Shown here: positions 1 to 7,378 of the stretch, in pieces
Layout: each line of letters starts with the position of its first letter
How positions within the stretch are numbered: position 1 is the stretch's first letter
Assembly: GCA_030037645.1 (NCBI GenBank)
Contig: JASHQI010000019.1
Coordinates: 1-64,000 of the forward strand
Reading direction: 5' to 3'
Length of the DNA: 64,000 nt
From: Xanthobacteraceae bacterium
GTDB taxonomy: Bacteria > Pseudomonadota > Alphaproteobacteria > Rhizobiales > Xanthobacteraceae
Notes under the pieces: generated by a model
Told to the model about the DNA's origin: nothing
The model's input: only the letters and a program-made list of their open reading frames with translations
Databases searched by the model: none
Program-made: the position numbers and the translations under genes

Positions 1-170
1 AGACCAGCTACCCCTACTCCGATTGCCGGGCCCGCGCGCCAGTGCGGGGCTCCAACGGCGGCGCCGGTGTGCCAGCGAGGGGCGGCAGAACCCGCGGTCG
101 TTGTCGCCAGTGAGAGTACAGCGGCAACGGCGGTTACCGCGGCGTAGCTCGCAAGAGATTTGTTGGCCAT
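1..170 (-). CDS. Small exported Ala/Gly-rich protein, 3' end outside window
   Basis: The reverse strand has an ATG at 168-170 preceded by a strong GGAGG ribosome site six bases upstream. The frame stays open to the window edge, giving 56 visible codons. The product starts MANKSLASYAAVTAVAAVLS and continues through an Ala/Thr-rich stretch to Ala-Ala-Pro, which looks like a Sec signal peptide cleaved after about residue 30. The mature part begins with Gly, Ala, His and Trp residues. Rhizobial genomes carry many such short glycine-rich exported proteins of unknown role. I do not recognise a specific family. The start and export signal are well supported; the function is unknown. Confidence 0.65.
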   Translation of the reverse strand, partial: MANKSLASYAAVTAVAAVLSLATTTAGSAAPRWHTGAAVGAPHWRAGPAIGVGVAG

Positions 171-306
171 GTTCGCCTCCTATGGGCGCTCGACTGCTCC
201 CGCCACCCATTTGGTCTCGGCAGAGAACGAAACGCGACGGTGCTGGTTCCGCGACCCTACCGGGACTGCGACATTCACTTTTGAGACACCCAGGCTTCCC
301 GGAAGA

Positions 307-1938
307 TCACGACTCCGGGAGGACCCGCTGCAGCAGCATACCCGCTGTCGCTTCATCCATGCCGCTCGCGCCATAAAGCGCACTTCGCGATTCCCCGAGC
401 CGCGTGCGCACGAATGCGTCGGCAACTGCGCCCGGCGCACTCGCCTTGAGCGCCGCCGCACTCGCCGTCAGCGCCAGCCTGCCGACCGTTTTCCGCGCGT
501 CGAACTCATTGGCGGAATCAAGCTTCGCTGATCCATCGGCATCGACGCTCACGACAGCCTCACGCGAGAGCCCGGCAACGAGGTCGATCTCCTCCTCGCG
601 CTTGAGCGCACGAAGCACGTCGAGGCACATGACGTTGCCGGAACCCTCCCAGATAGCGTTGACGGGAGCTTCGCGATAAAGCCGCGGCAGGACGCTTTCT
701 TCGACATAACCGTTGCCGCCGAGGCATTCCATGGCTTCGAACATGAACGCCGGCGCGAGCTTGCAGATCCAATACTTGGCCACGGGCGTCATCAGCCGCG
801 CATAGGCCGCTTCGCGCGCGTCCTCGGCAGCACGATCGAGCGCGCGCGACAGTCGCATGACAAATGCCGTGGCGCCCTCCACCTCGAGTGCCATATCGGC
901 CAGCACGGCACGCATCATCGGTTGGTCGTAAAGCTTCTTTTCGAAAACGTTGCGATGGCGGCAGTGGTGCACCGCCTGGACGAGCGCCATGCGCATCAGG
1001 CCAGCCGAGGCCACGGCGCAGTCGAGCCGCGTCAATTGCACCATGTGGAGAATGGTACGGATGCCAGCCCCCTCGTCCCCAACGCGCCAAGCGAATGCCT
1101 CGGTGAATTCGACTTCGCTGGATGCATTGGAGCGATTGCCAAGCTTGTCCTTCAGCCGCTGGAAGCGCAGCGCATTGACCGAACCGTCGGGCCGAAAGCG
1201 CGGCATGAGGAAACAGGTCAAGCCGCCCGGTGCCTGCGCCAGCACCAGAAACGCGTCGCTCATCGGTGCCGAGAAAAACCACTTGTGACCGACGATGGAA
1301 TAAGCGTCGCCGGCGGGCGTTGCGGTCGTGGTGTTGGCCCGAACGTCGGTGCCGCCCTGCTTCTCGGTCATGCCCATGCCGAGCGTCATGCCGGACTTTT
1401 CCCACCACGGCCGAAACGTCGGGTCGTAGCTGCGGGCAACGACCTTCGGCACGATCAGAGATGCAAGGGCAGGCGCAACCGCAAGTGCGGCGAGCGCCGC
1501 GCGCGTCATGGTGAGCGGGCACAGATGCCCGGTCTCGACCTGTGCCGCCATGTAGAAGCGTGCCGAACGCGCCACTTCGGCCGACGGCGCGGCCCGTTTG
1601 CCGGCATCGGTCCAGGTCGAAGCATGCAACCCCGCCGCGATGCTGTCGCTCATGAACCGGTGATACGCCGGATGGAACTCGACGGTGTCGCGGCGAAATC
1701 CTTTGGCATCAAAAGCGTGCAGTTGCGGTGGATTTTGGTTGGCCTGCCGAGCCCGCGTGAAGGCCTCGGCGGTGCCCCATGCCTTGCCAAAGGCGGAAAG
1801 CGCGGCCGTCTCGCTTGCCGCGCCGTTCGCTGCGACGGCCTCTTTCAAGCCTGTATCGCTCGCGAATAGGTCGACGTTCTCGTATGGCGGTGACTGGTTG
1901 AAGACTTCGTGCGTATCGAAACGCGAGTGGGCGGCCAT
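307..1938 (-). CDS. aidB: AidB-type acyl-CoA dehydrogenase homologue
   Basis: This 543-residue flavoprotein matches E. coli AidB along its whole length. It has the AidB-specific N-terminus (THEVFNQSPP), the FAD-binding GMGMTEKQGGTDV segment, GHKWFFSAPMSDA, KDKLGNRSNASSEVEF, and a C-terminal IWEGSGNVMCLDVLR with the usual acyl-CoA dehydrogenase Glu. AidB is induced in the adaptive response to alkylation in E. coli and binds DNA and FAD; its physiological substrate is unsettled. The start was placed at the ATG at 1936-1938, because AidB proteins begin at this MAAHSRF-like segment; an upstream in-frame ATG would add 37 unrelated residues. No ada or alkB gene lies in the visible neighbourhood. 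Upstream sit palindromic repeats. Confidence 0.9.
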   Translation of the reverse strand: MAAHSRFDTHEVFNQSPPYENVDLFASDTGLKEAVAANGAASETAALSAFGKAWGTAEAFTRARQANQNPPQLHAFDAKGFRRDTVEFHPAYHRFMSDSIAAGLHASTWTDAGKRAAPSAEVARSARFYMAAQVETGHLCPLTMTRAALAALAVAPALASLIVPKVVARSYDPTFRPWWEKSGMTLGMGMTEKQGGTDVRANTTTATPAGDAYSIVGHKWFFSAPMSDAFLVLAQAPGGLTCFLMPRFRPDGSVNALRFQRLKDKLGNRSNASSEVEFTEAFAWRVGDEGAGIRTILHMVQLTRLDCAVASAGLMRMALVQAVHHCRHRNVFEKKLYDQPMMRAVLADMALEVEGATAFVMRLSRALDRAAEDAREAAYARLMTPVAKYWICKLAPAFMFEAMECLGGNGYVEESVLPRLYREAPVNAIWEGSGNVMCLDVLRALKREEEIDLVAGLSREAVVSVDADGSAKLDSANEFDARKTVGRLALTASAAALKASAPGAVADAFVRTRLGESRSALYGASGMDEATAGMLLQRVLPES

Positions 1939-2024
1939 GGCGATTCCCCCTCTTGGACCAGGGATCGTAGCACGGCCATCATGGCTCCCGAGGTTTCCGC
2001 TGCATGGCGCGACCAAAGCGCCCA

Positions 2025-2096
2025 AGTGTCCCGATTCCGAAGTTCGCATGATTACGCGGCATGCTCGGCTGCGAACTTCGGAATCGAAGGGACACT
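2025..2096. repeat. Palindromic element, type A (copy 1)
   Basis: A 72-bp imperfect palindrome. The left outer arm is AGTGTCC, followed by the inner arm CGATTCCGAAGTTCGC. After a loop of about 23 nt the complement follows, with an extra AAG between inner and outer right arms. A nearly identical copy lies at 13163-13238. The left end here has lost the CTAG terminus seen in copy 2, reading CAAGTG instead; the right end keeps CACTAG. It lies between aidB and pyrB and encodes nothing. Confidence 0.9.
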
Positions 2097-2111
2097 AGCA
2101 ACTACATGATG

Positions 2112-2177
2112 CTAGTGGAGTTTAGGATTTAACATTCGCTTTACGAGCCAACGGCTTGGTCGGTAGCGAATGCTAAA
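2112..2177. repeat. Palindromic element, type C (copy 1, truncated)
   Basis: Starts with CTAGTGGAG, then TTT as a one-sided bulge, then the inner arm AGGATTTAACATTCGCT. After a loop containing GAGCCAACGGCTTGG the inner arm returns as AGCGAATGCTAAAT. The expected outer right arm is missing: the sequence passes directly into the type B element. Its relative is at 43047-43126. This is either a nested insertion or a recombination joint between two elements. Confidence 0.75.
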
Positions 2178-2250
2178 TGTGGCTTTGGTTCAGAAGTCCG
2201 CACGACAAGCCAAGCCGAAATAACGGTGTGGACTTGTGAACCGCCACACT
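2178..2250. repeat. Palindromic element, type B (copy 1, degenerate)
   Basis: Left arm TGTGGC, bulge TTT, inner arm GGTTCAGAAGTCCGCAC; right arm GTGTGGACTTGTGAACC then GCCACACT. Two positions of the inner stem are mismatched, unlike the clean copy at 13252-13328. The remaining 46 bases to the pyrB start contain a small GGCGG/CCGCC hairpin (2251-2270) and no obvious ribosome site. No other gene is seen between 1939 and 2296. Confidence 0.85.
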
Positions 2251-2296
2251 GGCGGGCTTGCCGGACCGCCGAGATTGGGCCTATAGCACCGCTTTG

Positions 2297-3739
2297 ATGA
2301 CGAAGGCCCAACCGCTTACGCGGCATATCATCTCGATCAACGACCTCTCCAATCAGGAGATCGAGACGATCTTCGAGGTCGCCCAAGGATTTCTCAAGGA
2401 ACTCGCCGACGACACCATCCCCTACCGGATCGGTCGCAGCACGACGCTGGCGTCAAAATGCATCCTGGCGACGCTGTTCTACGAGCCATCGACGCGTACG
2501 CGCTTATCATTCGAAAGCGCGATGTTGCGGCTGGGCGGCGCCAACATCACCAGCGCCGATCCGGCCGTGAGCTCGGCCGCCAAGGGCGAAAGCCTGGCCG
2601 ACACAATCAGGGTTATTTCCAACTATGCCGATATCGTCGTCATCCGCCATCCGCGCGACGGCGCCGCTCGTCTTGCCGCGGAATATTCGCAAATCCCCGT
2701 GATCAACGGCGGCGACGGCAGCCATGAGCACCCGACACAAACACTGTGCGACCTTTTCACGCTGCGTTCCAAGAACAAGAGTCTTCGGAATATGAAGGTC
2801 GCGATTTCGGGCGACCTCAAAGGTAGCCGTACCATCCATTCGTTCGTCTATGCTCTGGCACGCTTCGGCGCGACGATCGACCCACTGCCGGCACCCGGCA
2901 TGGAGCTGCCCGCGCACGTCGATCGCCGGTTACGCGAAGAATTTCACAGCCGCATAGTGTCCAAGGCGCCGAGCCAGCCCGACAGCGACTCGATCGATGC
3001 GCTTTATGTCACCGCCGATCAGCCGCATCAGCTCTCGCTCTATGCCGAGCCGGAGGTCGATTACGGCGTTATCCTGCAGAAGAAGACCGACGCCGTTTAC
3101 GTGACCCGCTTCCAAAAGGAGCGCTGGGCCGAAAAGGAGCGACCCTATCCGAGGATCGATGCAAAATTTCTCGGCGAACCCAAATATTCCGACGCCAGCG
3201 TCATGCATCCGCTGCCGCGCGTCAACGAACTCGATGTTTCGCTCGATACCGATCGCCGCGCGATTTATTTCCAGCAAGCTGCCTATGGCGTGCCGGTGCG
3301 CATGGCGCTCATCTCGCTCCTGCTGCATCTGCACAGGAACAAGTCGCTGCACAAATTCATCGGCGGTTTTGCCAAGCCGGAGTACGGCGTCTACGTCCAA
3401 CCGATCGGCACCGGTCTACAATGCGGCAACCCGAACTGCATCGTCTGCGATCCCGCCGAGCGGCAATACGCCGCCAACAAGTTTTATGTGGTCGAACCGA
3501 AATCCGAGCAACGATGCAAGCTGCGCTGCGCTTATTGCGAGACCGACGTCGACGATAACGCCGCGGCGCAACTCGTTGTTGCCGACACAGCGCGAAGAGT
3601 CTTCACGCCCGGGATGGCGGCGCTTGCTCGCTCGGCGGCTGATAAGCTCAAGAATCTCATCGTCTATCGCAACGAAGCCGAGGCTGCAGCGGCGGGCTTT
3701 GCGCCGCGCGAAAGCGGAAAAAAGGCTTCCGCCGGCTAG
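2297..3739 (+). CDS. pyrB: Aspartate carbamoyltransferase fused to a PyrI-type zinc domain
   Basis: The 480-residue product catalyses carbamoyl phosphate + aspartate to carbamoyl aspartate, the committed step of pyrimidine synthesis. The catalytic chain spans about residues 5-345, with the carbamoyl-phosphate loop STRTR at 65-69, HPTQ at 145-148 and HPLPR at 304-308. The tail is unusual: C376-x4-C381 and C411-x2-C414, in the settings CGNPNC and CAYCE, match the zinc-binding domain of the E. coli regulatory chain PyrI (CPNSNC and CKYCE). Only about 30 residues separate the catalytic part from the first cysteine, so the nucleotide-binding allosteric domain of PyrI is absent. C384 and C407 are two further cysteines. 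A basic Ala-rich tail ends the protein. The ATG at 2297 was chosen over a TTG at 2258. pyrC, often found between pyrB and plsY in related bacteria, is missing. Confidence 0.9.
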   Translation: MTKAQPLTRHIISINDLSNQEIETIFEVAQGFLKELADDTIPYRIGRSTTLASKCILATLFYEPSTRTRLSFESAMLRLGGANITSADPAVSSAAKGESLADTIRVISNYADIVVIRHPRDGAARLAAEYSQIPVINGGDGSHEHPTQTLCDLFTLRSKNKSLRNMKVAISGDLKGSRTIHSFVYALARFGATIDPLPAPGMELPAHVDRRLREEFHSRIVSKAPSQPDSDSIDALYVTADQPHQLSLYAEPEVDYGVILQKKTDAVYVTRFQKERWAEKERPYPRIDAKFLGEPKYSDASVMHPLPRVNELDVSLDTDRRAIYFQQAAYGVPVRMALISLLLHLHRNKSLHKFIGGFAKPEYGVYVQPIGTGLQCGNPNCIVCDPAERQYAANKFYVVEPKSEQRCKLRCAYCETDVDDNAAAQLVVADTARRVFTPGMAALARSAADKLKNLIVYRNEAEAAAAGFAPRESGKKASAG

Positions 3740-3781
3740 ATTGACGCCTCCCAGCGCTCACAGGCAGTGTTTTGAGCCGCC

Positions 3782-4417
3782 ATGCCGATCGATTGGTCGC
3801 ACGCCCTGCCCTATGCCGCCCTGGCTTTGGTGTTCGGCTATCTCTGCGGCTCCATCCCATTCGGAGTCCTGCTGACGCGGCTCGCTGGCGCGCCCGATAT
3901 TCGCACCATCGGCTCAGGCAATATCGGCGCTACCAATGTGCTGCGCACCGGACGAAAGGCGCTCGCCGCAGCAACGCTTGTCGGCGACATGCTCAAGGGT
4001 GCCGCCGCGGTCGTCGTCACTGAGTATGTCTTCGGTCGCGATGCCGCGCTATTTGCCGCGCTTGGCGCATTTCTCGGACACTTGTTTCCGGTCTGGCTCG
4101 GCTTCAAGGGCGGCAAGGGCGTGGCGACGTATATCGGTCTTTTGCTCGGACTCGGCGTCTGGCTCGCGCTCCTTGCTTTTTGCGTCATCTGGCTCGTGAT
4201 CGCCGCCGTGAGCCGCTATTCGTCACTGGCCGCTCTCATCGCAAGCGCGGCGGCGCCCCCGCTGTTGTGGTGGCGGGGCGATTTACAGGAAGCGCAATTA
4301 TTTCTGCTGCTCACCGCGCTGCTGTGGTTCATGCACCGCGCCAATATCGGGCGGCTGTTGCGGGGTACGGAGAGCAAGATCGGCGGCAGCACACAGGCCG
4401 GATCGAATTCGCATTAA
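3782..4417 (+). CDS. plsY: Glycerol-3-phosphate acyltransferase PlsY
   Basis: A 211-residue inner-membrane protein that transfers acyl groups from acyl-phosphate to glycerol-3-phosphate, the first step of phospholipid synthesis. It shows the three PlsY signature segments: [11 protein letters not shown] near residue 22, [17 protein letters not shown] near residue 44, and [17 protein letters not shown] near residue 100. There are about five hydrophobic segments, and length is typical. It follows pyrB by 42 bp and precedes dprA, the usual alphaproteobacterial order. No strong ribosome site precedes the ATG. Confidence 0.96.
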   Translation: MPIDWSHALPYAALALVFGYLCGSIPFGVLLTRLAGAPDIRTIGSGNIGATNVLRTGRKALAAATLVGDMLKGAAAVVVTEYVFGRDAALFAALGAFLGHLFPVWLGFKGGKGVATYIGLLLGLGVWLALLAFCVIWLVIAAVSRYSSLAALIASAAAPPLLWWRGDLQEAQLFLLLTALLWFMHRANIGRLLRGTESKIGGSTQAGSNSH

Positions 4418-4462
4418 CCAGCCCCGCGCGGGTTTTCCCTCCCGCACGACGGATAGTAGGGT

Positions 4463-5629
4463 ATGGTCGCGTGCAACAAAGTCCAAATAGCGGCCCGCGG
4501 GGGCGAAGTGAAAGAAACGACGAAGGGCGTTCGTCTGAGCGACGAGCAGCGGATTGATTGGCTGCGCCTTATTCGCAGCCAGAACGTCGGTCCGCGTACC
4601 TTCCGCGCCTTGGTCAATCATTTCGGCGGCGCACGTGCCGCGCTTGAAGCGCTGCCGGCACTAGCGCGCCGCGGCGGTGGCGGAAGTGCCCCTCAGATCT
4701 TTTCGCGCGAGCAGGCGGAGCGCGAGCTTGCGGCGGCGCACAAACTCGGCGCCGTGCTGGTGGCCATCGGCGAAGACGAATACCCTCGCCGATTGCAGAT
4801 GATCGACGACCCGCCGCCGCTGATTGCGGTGCGTGGCCATCATGCGGCATTGGCGCTGCCGGCTGTCGCCATTGTCGGCTCGCGCAATGCCTCGGCTGCC
4901 GGCATCAAGATGACGCAACGGATCGCGCATGGGCTGAGCGAGGCGGGCTTTGCGATCGTTTCCGGGCTCGCGCGGGGCATCGATGCGGCTGCGCACCGCG
5001 CCAGTCTCGACAACGGAACGATTGCCGTACTCGCCGGCGGCCATGATCGCGTCTACCCACCCGAACATGAGGGATTGCTTGAGAGCATCCTTGCTGCCGG
5101 CACGGCACTCACCGAAATGCCGATCGGATGGGAGCCGCGGGCCCGGGATTTTCCGCGGCGCAATCGATTGATTTCGGGGTTGTCGCTCGGCGTGGTTATC
5201 GTCGAGGCTGCAAAACGCTCAGGCTCCCTGATCACGGCGCGGCTTGCGCTTGAGCAAGGTCGTGAAGTGTTCGCAGTCCCCGGCTCGCCACTCGATCCCC
5301 GCGCGGAAGGAACTAACAGCCTGATCAAGCAAGGCGCGACGCCGGTGACCGAGACGTCCGACGTTATTTCGGTACTTCAGCCCATCATGGGAATAGAACT
5401 GCCAGCGCGGGAGCCGGAACCGCTGGACGGCGATTCCCTTCAAGGCGTAGAGCCAGCGGCCGACGAACGCGCGCGAATCGTTGCGTTGTTGAGCCCCGCG
5501 CCGGTGTCCATCGATGACCTCGTGAGGCTCTCCAAAACTTCGCCGCGCGTAGTGCGCATGGTGCTCCTCGAACTTGAAATCGCTGGACGACTGGACCGCC
5601 ATGGCGGCGGGCTGATCTCGCTGGTGTAG
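4463..5629 (+). CDS. dprA: DNA processing protein DprA
   Basis: DprA binds incoming single-stranded DNA and loads RecA during natural transformation; it is also widespread in bacteria not known to be competent. An N-terminal SAM-like helical region ([20 protein letters not shown]) is followed by the Rossmann-like core with [24 protein letters not shown] and [12 protein letters not shown], and [22 protein letters not shown]-terminal winged helix (about 315-385) follows. The ATG at 4463 gives 388 residues; a GTG at 4508 would start closer to the conserved region and is a reasonable alternative. It sits between plsY and a lytic transglycosylase. Confidence 0.95.
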   Translation: MVACNKVQIAARGGEVKETTKGVRLSDEQRIDWLRLIRSQNVGPRTFRALVNHFGGARAALEALPALARRGGGGSAPQIFSREQAERELAAAHKLGAVLVAIGEDEYPRRLQMIDDPPPLIAVRGHHAALALPAVAIVGSRNASAAGIKMTQRIAHGLSEAGFAIVSGLARGIDAAAHRASLDNGTIAVLAGGHDRVYPPEHEGLLESILAAGTALTEMPIGWEPRARDFPRRNRLISGLSLGVVIVEAAKRSGSLITARLALEQGREVFAVPGSPLDPRAEGTNSLIKQGATPVTETSDVISVLQPIMGIELPAREPEPLDGDSLQGVEPAADERARIVALLSPAPVSIDDLVRLSKTSPRVVRMVLLELEIAGRLDRHGGGLISLV

Positions 5630-5641
5630 ATTGATTGCGCC

Positions 5642-6853
5642 ATGAACGCGGTTGTTGCAGCGCTTAAGCTGACAGTGTGGCGCGTTTTGCCTGTTCTTGC
5701 GCTGGCCTTGGTGACCGCCGAGGCTCGTGGCGAAGCGCCGCAATCTTTCGCTGCTTTTTTGACCGCACTTTGGCCCGACGCCGAGGCAGAGGGCATCACG
5801 CGCGCGACCTTCGATGCCGCGTTCGCGGGGTTGACACCGGACGGCCGGGTGATTGCCGCCACGCAGCGGCAACCAGAATATGGCGAACCGTTCGGCGCCT
5901 ATATCGAAAGCATGGTTTCTCCGAGCCGCATCGCGGTCGGACTACGCAAGTCCCGGCAATGGGCCAGCACACTGCGCGCGGTTGAGAAGAAATTCGGCGT
6001 CGAGCCGCCGATCCTGGTGAGCATCTGGGGCATCGAGTCGTCGTTCGGCAAGGCGCAGGATCGCTGGGACGTTTTCCGGTCACTCGCGACGCTGGCGCAA
6101 GCACGCGTTCAGCCCCCCTACTTTCGTGATGAATTGCTCCGCGCGCTCCGCATCCTGCAGTCCAACGATATCCCGCGGCGTCAATTCCTCGGCTCATGGG
6201 CGGGTGCAATGGGACAGACGCAATTCATGCCATCAAGTTTTTTACGCTATGCGGTCGATTTTGAAGGCAGCGGCCACCCCAACATTTGGACAAGCGTGCC
6301 CGACGTGCTCGCGTCAATTGCAAACTATCTGCAAAAAGCGGGCTGGCAAGCGGGAATTCCGTGGGGCTTCGAAGTCGTTGTGCCGCAAGGTTTTGACTAT
6401 CGCCTGAGCCGCGGCAGTTTTCACCAATGGGTGGAGCGAGGCCTCAAGCGCGCTGACGGCGATCGTTTTCCCGATACCGGTGACGCCATTCTCTTCTTTC
6501 CGAGCGGTGCCGCGGGCCCAGCCTTTCTGGTGACCGGCAACTTCGACGTTCTCAAGACCTATAACAATTCGGATGCCTACGCGCTCGCGGTCGCCCACTT
6601 GTCGGATCGACTGCTTGGCCACGGACCGTTTCGCGCCGTCTGGCCGGCCAACGACTTTCAGCCCTCACGCGCTGAACGGATCGCGCTGCAGAACAAACTC
6701 GCGGCTCTCGGTTACAAGGTCAATGACTTCACCGGCCACCTGGATTTCGATCTGCGCGACAATATTCGCGACATGCAAGGCAAATTCGGGATGATCCCCG
6801 ACGGCTATCCGAGCCGTGCGCTCCTCGAGCGCCTCGGCATTCGCCTTCCATAA
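5642..6853 (+). CDS. MltB-type lytic murein transglycosylase with peptidoglycan-binding domain
   Basis: A 403-residue periplasmic enzyme that cleaves peptidoglycan between MurNAc and GlcNAc, forming 1,6-anhydroMurNAc. A signal peptide covers about residues 1-30. The SLT-like fold holds the catalytic Glu132 in SIWGIESSFG, followed by GAMGQTQFMPSSF at 188-200, both typical of the MltB family. The last 60 residues (RIALQNKLAALGYKVNDFTG onward) form a PG_binding_1 domain. No lipobox cysteine is present, so it is soluble. It follows dprA by 12 bp and probably shares its transcript. Confidence 0.92.
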   Translation: MNAVVAALKLTVWRVLPVLALALVTAEARGEAPQSFAAFLTALWPDAEAEGITRATFDAAFAGLTPDGRVIAATQRQPEYGEPFGAYIESMVSPSRIAVGLRKSRQWASTLRAVEKKFGVEPPILVSIWGIESSFGKAQDRWDVFRSLATLAQARVQPPYFRDELLRALRILQSNDIPRRQFLGSWAGAMGQTQFMPSSFLRYAVDFEGSGHPNIWTSVPDVLASIANYLQKAGWQAGIPWGFEVVVPQGFDYRLSRGSFHQWVERGLKRADGDRFPDTGDAILFFPSGAAGPAFLVTGNFDVLKTYNNSDAYALAVAHLSDRLLGHGPFRAVWPANDFQPSRAERIALQNKLAALGYKVNDFTGHLDFDLRDNIRDMQGKFGMIPDGYPSRALLERLGIRLP

Positions 6854-6901
6854 GCCGCGCGGCCGGCCATGGATCCTGTCATGCCGCCGAGCCCAGCTGC
6901 T

Positions 6902-7159
6902 TCATCGGTCCGCGCTCTTTGAAATCTGATCGGCTTCAAGCCGCGCCATATTGAGAAGGAATGCAAGGGGATCGAGACCGTTCATCTTTGCAAGTTGGCC
7001 GAGTTCGTCCGCCATTGAGGCAATGTATGCGGCCACAGAGCCGGGCATGGCAGGTATGGTCGCTTTGCCGTTGCCGTCAGACTCATTCATCTTGTTTTGA
7101 GGCTCTCCGGCTCGCAAATGGTCTCGGCTGCTCGCTGGAACATTCTTTGTCGATTTCAT
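6902..7159 (-). CDS. Small hypothetical protein
   Basis: An 85-residue protein whose C-terminal half reads as a compact amphipathic helical unit (SVAAYIASMADELGQLAKMN, then GLDPLAFLLNMARLEA). Short proteins ending in this ADEL...GLDxLxxLLxMAxLEA pattern are common in rhizobial genomes; their function is unknown. The first ATG is at 7157-7159. A second in-frame ATG at 7088-7090 would give a 62-residue protein that keeps the whole conserved part. It is transcribed away from topA, out of an AT-rich region. Confidence 0.6.
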   Translation of the reverse strand: MKSTKNVPASSRDHLRAGEPQNKMNESDGNGKATIPAMPGSVAAYIASMADELGQLAKMNGLDPLAFLLNMARLEADQISKSADR

Positions 7160-7378
7160 CCTATATCAAAACGATTATATAAACAATATAACTACTTATA
7201 CGTGTATTTCGCTCGACCCCGAATTGGACACTTTTAAGCGTCCTTCTGAACTAGCGTCGTGCCCGGTCGGACCGGTAACGATTTGACAGGTGGGACTGCA
7301 TTACCCATGTTCGCGGCGGCCGGCCCGCCATGGGTTTTACGGCTGAGGCCATAAAATGGCGTCAAATCAAAGGTTTCC
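7160..7378. promoter_or_regulatory. AT-rich divergent promoter region for topA and the small gene
   Basis: The 219 bp between the two divergent starts include a conspicuously AT-rich block at about 7165-7210, rich in TATA-like motifs (ATTATATAAACAATATAAC) in an otherwise GC-rich window. It probably holds the promoters in both directions. I cannot assign exact -35 and -10 boxes. Promoters of topoisomerase genes are often supercoiling-sensitive, but nothing here proves that. Confidence 0.4.

Noticed and set aside
922-1869. 315-codon open frame on the plus strand
   Set aside because: Antisense to aidB, which matches E. coli AidB throughout.
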